From: JAUMBM01 sp964441755
GTDB lineage: Bacteria > Bacteroidota > Bacteroidia > Chitinophagales > Saprospiraceae
Direction: 5' to 3'
Length of the DNA stretch: 64,000 bases
Assembly: GCA_964441755.1 (NCBI GenBank)
Contig: CAYTVG010000004.1
Span: 193,350-257,349, forward strand
Shown here: piece by piece, positions 8,387-16,170 of the stretch
How positions within the stretch are numbered: position 1 is the stretch's first letter
Layout: the number at the start of each line of letters is the position of its first letter
Notes under the pieces: generated by a model
What the model saw: the letters and a program-made list of their open reading frames with translations, nothing else
Told to the model about the DNA's origin: nothing
The model's database searches: none
Made by a program: the position numbers and the translations under genes

Positions 8387-10153
8387 CTAAGCGCTGGCTG
8401 ACTGTAAAAATTGCATCTCGTAAAGCTCCCTGTAACGTCCTCCCTCGTTCTTTAACAGCTGCTCATGGCTGCCAAATTCTACTACCTGCCCTTTCTCCAG
8501 CACCAGGATATTCGTAGCCTTGCGAATCGTACTCAAGCGGTGAGCAATCACAATGGAAGTTCTTTTCTCTATCAAGGTATCAATAGCATGCTGTATGACA
8601 GACTCCGTCTCCGGATCAACTGAAGACGTGGCTTCATCCAGAATAAGAATATCTGGCTTAAAAACTAATGCCCGCACAAATGAAATCAGCTGCCGCTGCC
8701 CCATGGAAAGGGTAGCTCCTCTCTCCATTACCTCGTAATCGTAGCCTCCCGGCAAACGCTCAATGAACTCATGTGCTCCTATCATTTTAGCAGCGTCAAT
8801 GATCTCTTCTTCGCTGATTTTTTGATCCCGAAGACTAATATTCTCCTTTACAGAGCCTCTGAATAAGAAGACATCCTGCAGGACAACAGCCAGGCGGGAG
8901 CGAAGCTCTGAAAGGTCATAATCACTGATATCTCTACCATCGACCAGAATCCTGCCTCGCTGTATATCATAGAAACGACTAATCAGACTGATAATGGTTG
9001 TTTTTCCAGACCCGGTGCTGCCTATGATCGCAAGTGTCTCCCCTGATTTGATCTGAAAGCTTACATCTCTTAGTATCCAGTCTTCATCCTGATAAGCAAA
9101 CCAAACATTCTCAAATACAATCTCCCCCTTCACACTACCAGCCAAGTGCTCCCCCGTAGTCTCAAGATCCTCACGCTGATCAAGTACCTTGAATACTCGT
9201 TCTGCCGCTACTAAACCCATTTGAAGCGTGTTAAACTTGTCAGCCAACATGCGAATAGGCCTGAAAAGCATATTTAGATAAATCGGAAAAGCTACCAAAG
9301 CCCCCAAAGTTACATTGCCACCACCAATGACATCCCGTGCACCCCACCACACCATCAGCGCTAAGGACGCAGCAGAGATAATGTCCACCACCGGATAGAA
9401 AACAGCGTAAGCCGTTATCGAGTCAAGATGAGCCCTCGTTTGATCCCGGTTTATTTGCTTGAACTTATCCATCTCCTGACGTTCAGCATTGAATATCTGC
9501 ACAATACGCATACCGGAGATACGTTCCTGCAAAAAACTGTTCATGTATTGAACCTGCGTACGCACTTTTTGAAAGGCTGTCTTTACCCGCTCCTTAAATA
9601 TATAGCTGGCAATAATGAGAAACGGCAGTGTAGTAAGACAAACAAGTGTAAGCTCCCAGCTTGTGTAAAACATGATTGCCGCTACTGCTATGAGTGACAA
9701 AATATCAGCCAAAATAGTGATAATACCCTCCCCAAAAATCGAGTTAATAGTCTCTATATCATTAATGGTACGTGTTGTCGATGCCCCTATCGGCGTCTTA
9801 TCAAAATAGCGCAGCCGCAAGCTCGTAATATGGTTGAACACCCGAATTCTTAAATCCCGGATAACCGACTGCCCCAACCAACCAGAATAATACGTAAACA
9901 GGTACCGAAAAATCGTCTCTATAACCAACAGGGCTACTACCAATATTGTAACTGCTATCAAGCCGTGGGCGTCTTCTGCAAAAACATAGTCGTCAACCAT
10001 GCGCTGTATGAGCCATGGCCGGGCGATACCCAAAGGCGCTAATAATACCGCCAGACCAGCTACAAATAACAATGTACTTCTGTAGGGCTTTGCCAGCGCC
10101 ACTACCCTACCCAATAAAACAATGTCCATCTGCCCCTTGGAAGAACCCGCCAT
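8387..10153 (-). CDS. ABC transporter, fused permease and ATPase (MsbA/MdlB type exporter)
   Basis: This 588-aa half-transporter has six membrane helices in the first about 300 residues and a nucleotide-binding domain after about 340. Walker A is GSTGSGKTT, Walker B is ILILDEATSSVD, and the switch is AHRLST. The signature is LSMGQRQ rather than LSGGQRQ, with Met replacing the first Gly of the GG pair. It probably acts as a homodimer exporting lipid or a hydrophobic compound; the substrate cannot be told. The frame extends to 10204, but MAGSSKGQ at 10153 is the more plausible N-terminus. It lies convergent to lpd. Confidence 0.92.
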   Translation of the reverse strand: MAGSSKGQMDIVLLGRVVALAKPYRSTLLFVAGLAVLLAPLGIARPWLIQRMVDDYVFAEDAHGLIAVTILVVALLVIETIFRYLFTYYSGWLGQSVIRDLRIRVFNHITSLRLRYFDKTPIGASTTRTINDIETINSIFGEGIITILADILSLIAVAAIMFYTSWELTLVCLTTLPFLIIASYIFKERVKTAFQKVRTQVQYMNSFLQERISGMRIVQIFNAERQEMDKFKQINRDQTRAHLDSITAYAVFYPVVDIISAASLALMVWWGARDVIGGGNVTLGALVAFPIYLNMLFRPIRMLADKFNTLQMGLVAAERVFKVLDQREDLETTGEHLAGSVKGEIVFENVWFAYQDEDWILRDVSFQIKSGETLAIIGSTGSGKTTIISLISRFYDIQRGRILVDGRDISDYDLSELRSRLAVVLQDVFLFRGSVKENISLRDQKISEEEIIDAAKMIGAHEFIERLPGGYDYEVMERGATLSMGQRQLISFVRALVFKPDILILDEATSSVDPETESVIQHAIDTLIEKRTSIVIAHRLSTIRKATNILVLEKGQVVEFGSHEQLLKNEGGRYRELYEMQFLQSASA

Positions 10154-10296
10154 AAGTTGTTGATTTCTATCAATTGTACCTAAACAATGCAGAACAGGCA
10201 CCAAAAGTTGTGTGATCTGATAAAATCATGGAGCTTTACAACAACGCCTTGTGGTGTGATGCAGGTTTTTCAGCACAGCCTGGCTACACAAATTTC

Positions 10297-11025
10297 CTAA
10301 TTTGCCTTCACGTAACAGTCTCCAAAGCCTTTAGTCTCCAGCTCTCGTTCCAGACGGGCAGCAGCAGCAGAGTTGTCGAATGATCGCACCATTACCCGAT
10401 AAATGCCATTGTCAGCAGATAAAACACGGGTCTGTGTATAGCCAAGTTGACGTAGCCGACTTGCCTGACTCTCCGCATTCACCTGACTTTTGAAAGCCCC
10501 GGCGATGACCTTATAAGTTCCGCCGGATCCTGCTTGTGGCCCTATTGTAACAGGTGCAGGCTTCGGATTGGTGCTGACCGGCGCCTCTGACGATGCAACC
10601 GTAGTTGTTTTTGCGGAGGAAGTCGTAGACGGAGATGAAGACACATTTGATCCTCTGTCTGCTGCGGGGCGTGAGGCAGAAGGTACTGAAGCCGGTTTGG
10701 GACGTTCTGCCGGCCAGGTTTTTTCTTGCTTTGCTTTGGCTATTTCCTCTTCGGCAATTCCTGCATCTTCTGCAACAGAACCGCCCATGTCCTCTTCAAG
10801 TGCCTCAATTTCGTCCAGGTAGGCAGAAGAATCCTCACCCAACCAAGTATCCACAATCTCTTCTCCCCCCTTTTCCGGACGATCATCAACTACCTCGACC
10901 TGCGCTTTTTCACGGACGTCATCCTCATTCATCGCTTCTACCAGTTTATATACAAGCAAACCAAGTATGCCCATACAGAAGAACACGATGACTGCCGTCA
11001 GAATATCAAGCCGGGACCAGGACAT
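10297..11025 (-). CDS. SPOR-domain protein, membrane anchored
   Basis: This 242-aa protein has one N-terminal transmembrane helix (about 10-27: AVIVFFCMGILGLLVYKLV). An acidic then Ser/Thr/Pro-rich linker follows (about 35-160). The C-terminal SPOR domain (about 168-242) contains YKVIAGAFKSQVNAESQ and YRVMVRSFDN. SPOR domains bind denuded septal peptidoglycan, so a role in division or wall remodelling is likely. Most of the protein would be periplasmic. A minus-strand -7 element lies 88 bp upstream. The gene stands alone between the ABC exporter and the UspA gene. Confidence 0.9.
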   Translation of the reverse strand: MSWSRLDILTAVIVFFCMGILGLLVYKLVEAMNEDDVREKAQVEVVDDRPEKGGEEIVDTWLGEDSSAYLDEIEALEEDMGGSVAEDAGIAEEEIAKAKQEKTWPAERPKPASVPSASRPAADRGSNVSSSPSTTSSAKTTTVASSEAPVSTNPKPAPVTIGPQAGSGGTYKVIAGAFKSQVNAESQASRLRQLGYTQTRVLSADNGIYRVMVRSFDNSAAAARLERELETKGFGDCYVKAN

Positions 11026-11112
11026 AGTGTGAAACTTTTCGAGTTATCAAGGAGGATATCAACCACCCGTACATGATTGTCTACCAATTGACGGGCTTAC
11101 ACAGATGCATTA

Positions 11113-11120
11113 CAAAGATA
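11113..11120 (-). promoter_or_regulatory. Candidate -7 element (TATCTTTG on minus) for the SPOR gene
   Basis: The plus-strand text is CAAAGATA, giving an exact TAnnTTTG on the minus strand, with a leader of about 80 nt to the ATG at 11025. No obvious -33 TTTG was found. Confidence 0.55.
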
Positions 11121-11250
11121 TAACAATTACTTGTAAAAAACCGCCCTGATCCAACAGATTATTACATTAATTAGTTGTCTCAAAAAATTTGACACGCTCC
11201 TGAATGGAGGTAGTTGCCATTCAAGATAGCTTCAATCGCCCAAAAATATT

Positions 11251-12096
11251 TTAAGCAGGCATTACCAACAGCGGAATTGCTGATTTTTCAACTAGCTGTT
11301 GAGTTGAACTCCTATGCAAAAACCGATCAATCAATCCTCTGTGTGGTCGAATCATCACAATCAAATCCGCATCGTATGTACTCCCTGCTGAATAGATTGT
11401 ATCTGCAATTTCCCCTTCTTCCCACTCATGAAAACTAAGCTGTAAAGTCGATGCTCCTTTTTCCGTCATAAAGAGCTCCAATTCCTCAAAGCTTAGTTCG
11501 CTATCTGCATCCCCTGCCTGTTTTACATGCACACAACGAATAATCTGCCCTTGGTCTCCTAGCAATTGTTTGAGCTCCCAAAGAAGAAAAGGAGTAGATT
11601 TCGTAAGACTCGCAGCAAACAGGACGACGGTCACCGGAAGACAGACAGCCCCCTCAGGCACAACCCATACCGGACACGAAGCAACCTGAATGAGTTCAAG
11701 CGTATTGCTCCCCAAGAAGCGGTTGAGACTTTTTCCTCCCCCTCGTGCACCTATGACGATAATGTCTGCAGACTCCCTGACCGCCAGCTGTTGTATTAGC
11801 GCAACAGCCGATCCTATCTCTATCATGGATATGATCTCAACAGCTGCTGACGGTCCGCCTGTTGCCTGCAGACGAGTGCTCAAAGCTTTCATCATTTCAT
11901 CCGCACTTCGCAGCTGTAGCTGTGTGGCTGCCAATGCAGCTGTAGGCAGATCCAGTGACTGCGTATCCGGGTATACAACATGAAGTAGCAGCAGATCAGC
12001 ACCATAATGATCCGCCAACTGCCAGGCATACGTAGCGGCGTTATCTGACAATTCGGAAAAATCAACGGGACAAAGAATTTTTTTTATCTTTTTCAT
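11251..12096 (-). CDS. Tandem universal stress protein (two UspA domains)
   Basis: This 281-aa protein is two UspA-type Rossmann domains in tandem. The first (about 1-145) starts MKKIKKILCPVDFSELSDNA and has the nucleotide-loop signature VIGARGGGKSLNRFLGSNT, close to the G-2x-G-9x-G(S/T) ATP-binding pattern. The second (about 150-281) ends IDRFLHRSSTQQLVEKSAIPLLVMPA, a degenerate version. The frame also opens at an ATG at 12132 that overlaps the upstream kinase stop (ATGA), so a 12-residue longer form by coupling is possible. It is last in the Hsp20/P-loop kinase/APH-like run. Confidence 0.92.
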   Translation of the reverse strand: MKKIKKILCPVDFSELSDNAATYAWQLADHYGADLLLLHVVYPDTQSLDLPTAALAATQLQLRSADEMMKALSTRLQATGGPSAAVEIISMIEIGSAVALIQQLAVRESADIIVIGARGGGKSLNRFLGSNTLELIQVASCPVWVVPEGAVCLPVTVVLFAASLTKSTPFLLWELKQLLGDQGQIIRCVHVKQAGDADSELSFEELELFMTEKGASTLQLSFHEWEEGEIADTIYSAGSTYDADLIVMIRPHRGLIDRFLHRSSTQQLVEKSAIPLLVMPA

Positions 12097-12128
12097 TGGC
12101 TGCTCATATAGGTTGTCATTGAATACTG

Positions 12129-13232
12129 TCAATTATCATGGGCCGTTGACAGATGAAGGCTGGTGGCAATTTTCAGTTCGCTCGCATATTGCTGCATGAG
12201 CCCAAAATAACGTCTGGCTTTCTTCTGTGCCTTTTGTAAGGAATCTTCTCTGTTGTATCCTTCTACCTGAAAAAAAGAACCTTCACCGTCGGCAATTAAC
12301 TGCCGCCACAGCAAAGCTGCAACTTTTAATCTTACGTTGGCTCTGTACAGCTGAAAATATAGAAGCAGAGGCGCATGAAACGGCGATTTTCGACCTTGAC
12401 TTGCATACACTTCTTCATAGGCACTCCAAAGTTGCCGTTTCAGCGCTGGTTCATCAAAGAAATCAAGATCGACACTTAAAAAAGCAAGCTCATCAAGCAC
12501 ATCTACTCTCCTCCATGAATCATTGAATTCAATAGCGTCAAAGAAAACCACCCTGTCCGTATAGATAAATATATTGGCAGCATGCATATCCCCGTGTCCA
12601 TCTACCCGCCAGCCTTGCGCTGCACGCTTTTTTAGCAGGTTTTTCCACCCCCCCAATAGCCCCGACAGCGCACTGCGGCATTTCTTCAACCAAGCTACCG
12701 CATCGGCCCCCAACATGGCCATAAGTTCAAGCTGAACATTTTCTATATCATCAAATTCCAGTAATAATCGAACGGAATCTAGTGGTTGCGCCACCTTTTC
12801 CGCTTTGCGATGAAAAGAGGCCAGTGCCCGGGCCACCTGAACTATTTCCTTGGTTTCAGGCCTGATAAGATGTTGCTGCAGCAGGTAGTCAAGCTGGCGC
12901 TTGTTGTCTAATCTCTTCATGTACAACGCATAATCTTCAACCGTCTCTGCAGCAGCGCCCAACACCCATCGATCTCCTTTCCTGCCAATGGGCAATACAT
13001 CCAGATATACATCCTGTGTATATCGCCGATTAAGTATTAATTCACGCGTACAATAATACCTGCGCTGCGCTCGTAAGCGATAATCTACAAAACTAAGCAA
13101 TACCGGTTTCTTGATTTTAAAGGCGTACGTATCGTTCATCAGAACCCATGACATATGCGTCTCCACCACGGTAGCCATACCTCCCGGTAGCGTGTCGCTT
13201 TGTGCCAATAAGTTAATTTCTTCCCTGGTCAT
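12129..13232 (-). CDS. APH-like kinase family protein (COG2187 type)
   Basis: This 367-aa protein has the aminoglycoside-phosphotransferase fold. The catalytic loop VDGHGDMHAANIF and metal-binding FFDAIEFND are visible at about residues 210-245, and the N-terminal half holds the KIKKPVLLSF nucleotide-lobe Lys. It matches the N-terminal half of proteins annotated 'bifunctional aminoglycoside phosphotransferase/ATP-binding protein', in which a COG0645 P-loop kinase is fused behind it. Here that second half is a separate gene immediately upstream, overlapping by 20 bp. The substrate is unknown; there is no reason to infer antibiotic resistance. The next gene is UspA. Confidence 0.85.
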   Translation of the reverse strand: MTREEINLLAQSDTLPGGMATVVETHMSWVLMNDTYAFKIKKPVLLSFVDYRLRAQRRYYCTRELILNRRYTQDVYLDVLPIGRKGDRWVLGAAAETVEDYALYMKRLDNKRQLDYLLQQHLIRPETKEIVQVARALASFHRKAEKVAQPLDSVRLLLEFDDIENVQLELMAMLGADAVAWLKKCRSALSGLLGGWKNLLKKRAAQGWRVDGHGDMHAANIFIYTDRVVFFDAIEFNDSWRRVDVLDELAFLSVDLDFFDEPALKRQLWSAYEEVYASQGRKSPFHAPLLLYFQLYRANVRLKVAALLWRQLIADGEGSFFQVEGYNREDSLQKAQKKARRYFGLMQQYASELKIATSLHLSTAHDN

Positions 13233-13761
13233 GATTTTCTGGATCTATTATATGGTCAGCTTCGCCTATATGACTAAGCACAAGTCTGACCATCGCCGCC
13301 AATGACAATTGGTCTGATGCCAATGACAAGTGAGCCCCTTCGAAGGGTTCAAAAATTTCTTTGAGGCACAAATAGACATGGTAGTCCGCCTCACTTTCAA
13401 AAGGCCTGCCTGTCTGCATTCTCACTCGAACGACCGCATCCGCTGATGTCATCAATATCCAGTAAACGGATACGCCCAAGGATGCTGCCATCTGCTCAAA
13501 GGCTCGTCGCCAATGCCGAAACGTAAAAGTTGCATCTGCAATAACAGTACGCCCCTCAGTTAGCGCTTGGCAACATGCATCCAGAAGCACCTGATAAACA
13601 AGCGCCTTGTCGTCATCCGAATACTTACCCTTGGATGCCAATTCCTTGCGGACAGTGTCGCTATTGAGGTGAATCGCCCTCAGCGAGGTTGCTATAGCAG
13701 ATGCCAGGGTCGATTTACCACTGGCAGGCAACCCGCTCATGAGGATCAATTTTGGAGACAT
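13213..13761 (-). CDS. P-loop kinase (COG0645 type), split partner of the APH-like kinase
   Basis: This 182-aa protein starts with Walker A LILMSGLPASGKSTLA (about 5-20). Its architecture resembles small nucleoside, gluconate and predicted kinases: VIADATFTFRHWRRAFE in the lid/acceptor region and ILMTSADAVVRVRMQTGR later. It corresponds to the C-terminal domain of the fused APH/ATP-binding family. It overlaps the start of the APH-like gene by 20 bp, so translation is coupled. The order is reversed relative to the fusion. It lies 86 bp after hsp20, with a hairpin in the gap. Substrate unknown. Confidence 0.85.
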   Translation of the reverse strand: MSPKLILMSGLPASGKSTLASAIATSLRAIHLNSDTVRKELASKGKYSDDDKALVYQVLLDACCQALTEGRTVIADATFTFRHWRRAFEQMAASLGVSVYWILMTSADAVVRVRMQTGRPFESEADYHVYLCLKEIFEPFEGAHLSLASDQLSLAAMVRLVLSHIGEADHIIDPENHDQGRN

Positions 13762-13847
13762 AAGCTAACAGGATTTTTCATCGAGCCAAGCCTGAACCGG
13801 TCGGCTGTTCCCACAACCGGCCGGCTACAGTCCATATCAAATAATCA

Positions 13848-14294
13848 TCAATGACTATCTACCTGTATCTGTCGCTCTTTCGTTCCTCCGACTGATTTCT
13901 TCTTGGTAAAACGAAGAGAGAGAATACCATTTTCAAGCTTAGCCGCCACTTCCTCCTGGGCTACATCAGGTGCAAGCCTGAACCACCGCTCAAATGACTC
14001 AACACCAAACTCATTCAACAGATAACGCCCCTCCTGCTTGTCGATTTTCGATTCTCTTTTTCCTGTGATTTTCAAAAAATCACCGTCAAGCGTAATCGTC
14101 AGGTCCTCCTTTGTAAAACCCGGGACAGCCAACTCCAGCAGATAATCAGCGTCTGCCTCCGACACGTTGGCAGCTACCCTCCTGCGCGGATAACCCAATG
14201 CACTGCGACCCCAAAAATGGTCACCATCGATGTAAGGTGCGTACACCTCACCCATCCAGTCGAAAGAATGATTGCGAATGTTAGGACGGAACAT
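13848..14294 (-). CDS. Hsp20/alpha-crystallin small heat-shock protein
   Basis: This 148-aa ATP-independent holdase has an N-terminal arm of about 40 residues, then an alpha-crystallin domain (about 42-140) with DADYLLELAVPGFTKEDLTITLDG and the closing LENGILSLRFTKK. The C-terminal tail holds the I-x-V (IQV) anchoring motif used for oligomer assembly. It is the first gene of the run hsp20, P-loop kinase, APH-like kinase, UspA. The upstream 70 bp contain interleaved dyads that could be a stress operator. Confidence 0.95.
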   Translation of the reverse strand: MFRPNIRNHSFDWMGEVYAPYIDGDHFWGRSALGYPRRRVAANVSEADADYLLELAVPGFTKEDLTITLDGDFLKITGKRESKIDKQEGRYLLNEFGVESFERWFRLAPDVAQEEVAAKLENGILSLRFTKKKSVGGTKERQIQVDSH

Positions 14295-14297
14295 AAG

Positions 14298-14357
14298 GCA
14301 GTATTTTTGTTATACTGCAAATTAGCAGGAATCAGGCAGTATGTTGAGAATGCTAAT
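14298..14357 (-). promoter_or_regulatory. Interleaved dyads upstream of hsp20
   Basis: GCAGTAT (14298-14304) and ATACTGC (14312-14318) form a perfect 7-bp dyad with a 7-bp spacer. GCAGTAT recurs at 14337-14343. A second dyad, ATTAGCA (14321-14327) and TGCTAAT (14351-14357), surrounds that third copy. The outer arm resembles the TTAGCA end of the CIRCE element, but the gap between TTAGCA and TGCTAA is 23 bp rather than 15, so a CIRCE call is not made. Confidence 0.4.
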
Positions 14358-14366
14358 CACCGCTCG

Positions 14367-14672
14367 TCACTGATTTTTATCAGTTGATGCCACCCCTATC
14401 CCTCCTTTTAGATTAAAAAAGCGTGCTTCAGGCAGCTGCTGCTGCCAACGCTGTATGGCAATCTGGCTCCTAATCCCCCTTTTACAATAAACGACGATTG
14501 GCAGGCCGAGACTGAGTCTGTGCGTGTGGCGATGCAGTTCCGAAAGAGGAACCAAGAGCCCTCCTATATTGAATTGTTCGTGTTCCTCTGGTTCTCGTAT
14601 ATCAATGAGCTGATACTCAGTTCCGGTCTGCTGCCAGTTTCGAAGCTCTTCGAGTGTAATTTCAGCCATCAT
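14367..14672 (-). CDS. Single-domain rhodanese-like sulfurtransferase
   Basis: This 101-aa protein is one rhodanese domain: LIDIREPEEHEQFNIGG (CH2A-like region, about 23-39), then the active-site Cys in VVYCKRGIRSQIAIQ (about 62-76), a C-x-x-G-x-R loop of the GlpE/PspE type. It probably carries a persulfide for thiosulfate or sulfur-relay chemistry in the cytoplasm. A second ATG one codon downstream (14669) is equally possible. It starts 13 bp after the DUF4230 gene in the same direction and is followed by hsp20. Confidence 0.9.
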   Translation of the reverse strand: MMAEITLEELRNWQQTGTEYQLIDIREPEEHEQFNIGGLLVPLSELHRHTHRLSLGLPIVVYCKRGIRSQIAIQRWQQQLPEARFFNLKGGIGVASTDKNQ

Positions 14673-14685
14673 ATTCTGTCAACAA

Positions 14686-15309
14686 TCAGCCCTGCAATTG
14701 GTTGGTATCATCCTCTGTAACCACCGTCCATCCCGAAGCTGCAGCAAGTCGTTCGAGCATACTAATTAATTGATTTCCCCTGGATTTGGCTTTTTCCAGC
14801 AGCCCGGACGCTGTTGCTTTCTGCCTTAGTATTTCCTTGGCATTTTTGTTCAGTTGCGTGTAATCGTCCACCTTGAATTCATTGAAAAAACTTTCTTCAA
14901 GGTTACGGTAAATTACCTGGTGGTCAACGGCCAAAATTTTGGGATCCGGCAGATTGCTAAGCCGTATTTCATGCCGACTGCTATCAATCGTGATGCTCAT
15001 CTTGCTCATATCATACCCTACCAGCACTTTACCTCTTACTTCCAAAATAGCAGATCTGCTGAACGTCCAGTTCGTCGGAATTGGCAGGTATAAGGTTACG
15101 TCTTTATGATTGGTCTCGTTGTATATCTCATGAAAATACCCCTCCACGGTGACTAGCTGCATGACCGAACGCGTCTGCTCAAGTATCACGGAGGCATCCT
15201 GCTCAATACGTTCCGGACTCTCCTTTTGAGATAACCGCCAACTAAGCCAAAAGCCAGCACCAAAGGTGCTCAGCAACAGCACAGCAATTATGATTGCACG
15301 TGTACTCAT
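14686..15309 (-). CDS. DUF4230 family membrane-anchored protein
   Basis: This 207-aa protein has an N-terminal anchor helix (about 4-24: AIIIAVLLLSTFGAGFWL). It is followed by the DUF4230 region with FSRSAILEVRGKVLVGYDMSKM and LPDPKILAVDH, then a helical C-terminal segment (about 140-200, LNKNAKEILRQKA) that resembles the tail of band-7-like assemblies. The family occurs in Bacteroidota and Firmicutes with unknown function. The start overlaps the end of the DUF3108 gene by 4 bp, so the two are coupled. Confidence 0.88.
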   Translation of the reverse strand: MSTRAIIIAVLLLSTFGAGFWLSWRLSQKESPERIEQDASVILEQTRSVMQLVTVEGYFHEIYNETNHKDVTLYLPIPTNWTFSRSAILEVRGKVLVGYDMSKMSITIDSSRHEIRLSNLPDPKILAVDHQVIYRNLEESFFNEFKVDDYTQLNKNAKEILRQKATASGLLEKAKSRGNQLISMLERLAAASGWTVVTEDDTNQLQG

Positions 15310-16160
15310 CTTGTATTTTTTGCGGTAAAAGGATAGCGAAGTCCTTTAGATTCTTTGAGAATCACCTTTACAGAACCAACCGAAACCGGTGATTCTATCA
15401 TGACAGGTATTTTGTTTTGATCTTGTGATACCCAGACAGTCATTTGTTGACCTTGTTTGAAAACTTCACCGGCAATAAGCTGCGGGCTGATTTTATGCGT
15501 ACGAAACGTTCCCATACCCTTCACTTCAGTCGCAGATTCCGTGCCAAGATACACAACTGACAGCGAATGGATTTCCTTGTCAAAAAACATTTTTACCGGT
15601 ATGCGCTGACCTTTGGCAAACTGATCAGCATCCAGATTGCGCATAAAATAAAATGTTGACAATAGATCATGCATGCATGCATCCAGCGTATAGGCCGATT
15701 CCACAGCTTCTTCTCTGCTTTTTCCTCGCAAAGAAACAGCGCGACGACTCTGTTGGTCGAAGGCCACGCGATCATACATACGATATCCTCCTTCGTGAAT
15801 ATCCCGGACAGAAAGCCGGGGAAGCAGCGTTGTTTTGTCAACATAAGCATCGAAACGATCCCGAACCTTAAAAAACCATTCGTAGGATGGATAGGTTCTG
15901 CCTACCGCGGAAAAGTGATACTCCCCTGCCGTTTCATTAATTCGAAAAGTAACCTCTCCGGCAGAAAGCCAGACAAAATTCCAATTGTAATACACCTTGT
16001 AGGTTATTTCCTCACCTGCACTAAAGGCTACATTGGTCGTTTGACAGGGATCGACAAAAGGTTGGTCAGGAATAAAAGCCGGATAATTCCCGGATGAAGA
16101 AAACACCACCCCACCAAACCCTGTCATCGTCATCAGTAGAAAAATGCTTCTAAGTTTCAT
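15306..16160 (-). CDS. DUF3108 family exported protein
   Basis: This 284-aa protein has a cleavable-looking signal peptide (MKLRSIFLLMTMTGFGGVVF). A DUF3108 domain follows with ITYKVYYNWNFVWLSAGEVTF, YPSYEWFFKVRDRFDAYVDK and a C-terminal VWVSQDQNKIPVMIESPV strand. DUF3108 proteins are probably beta-sheet periplasmic or outer-membrane-associated proteins of unknown role. ATGs at 16181 and 16169 would give slightly longer N-termini, the first overlapping the flippase-like gene. 16160 gives the cleanest signal peptide. It lies in an operon with the flippase-like gene and DUF4230. Confidence 0.87.
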   Translation of the reverse strand: MKLRSIFLLMTMTGFGGVVFSSSGNYPAFIPDQPFVDPCQTTNVAFSAGEEITYKVYYNWNFVWLSAGEVTFRINETAGEYHFSAVGRTYPSYEWFFKVRDRFDAYVDKTTLLPRLSVRDIHEGGYRMYDRVAFDQQSRRAVSLRGKSREEAVESAYTLDACMHDLLSTFYFMRNLDADQFAKGQRIPVKMFFDKEIHSLSVVYLGTESATEVKGMGTFRTHKISPQLIAGEVFKQGQQMTVWVSQDQNKIPVMIESPVSVGSVKVILKESKGLRYPFTAKNTR

Positions 16161-16170
16161 ACAACCCATG

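Noticed and set aside
12129..13232. Aminoglycoside resistance gene
   Set aside because: The APH fold is present, but the protein belongs to the COG2187 type paired with a P-loop kinase and a stress protein; nothing links it to antibiotics.
14322..14356. CIRCE heat-shock operator
   Set aside because: Only the TTAGCA/TGCTAA ends match, and the distance between them is 23 bp rather than 15.
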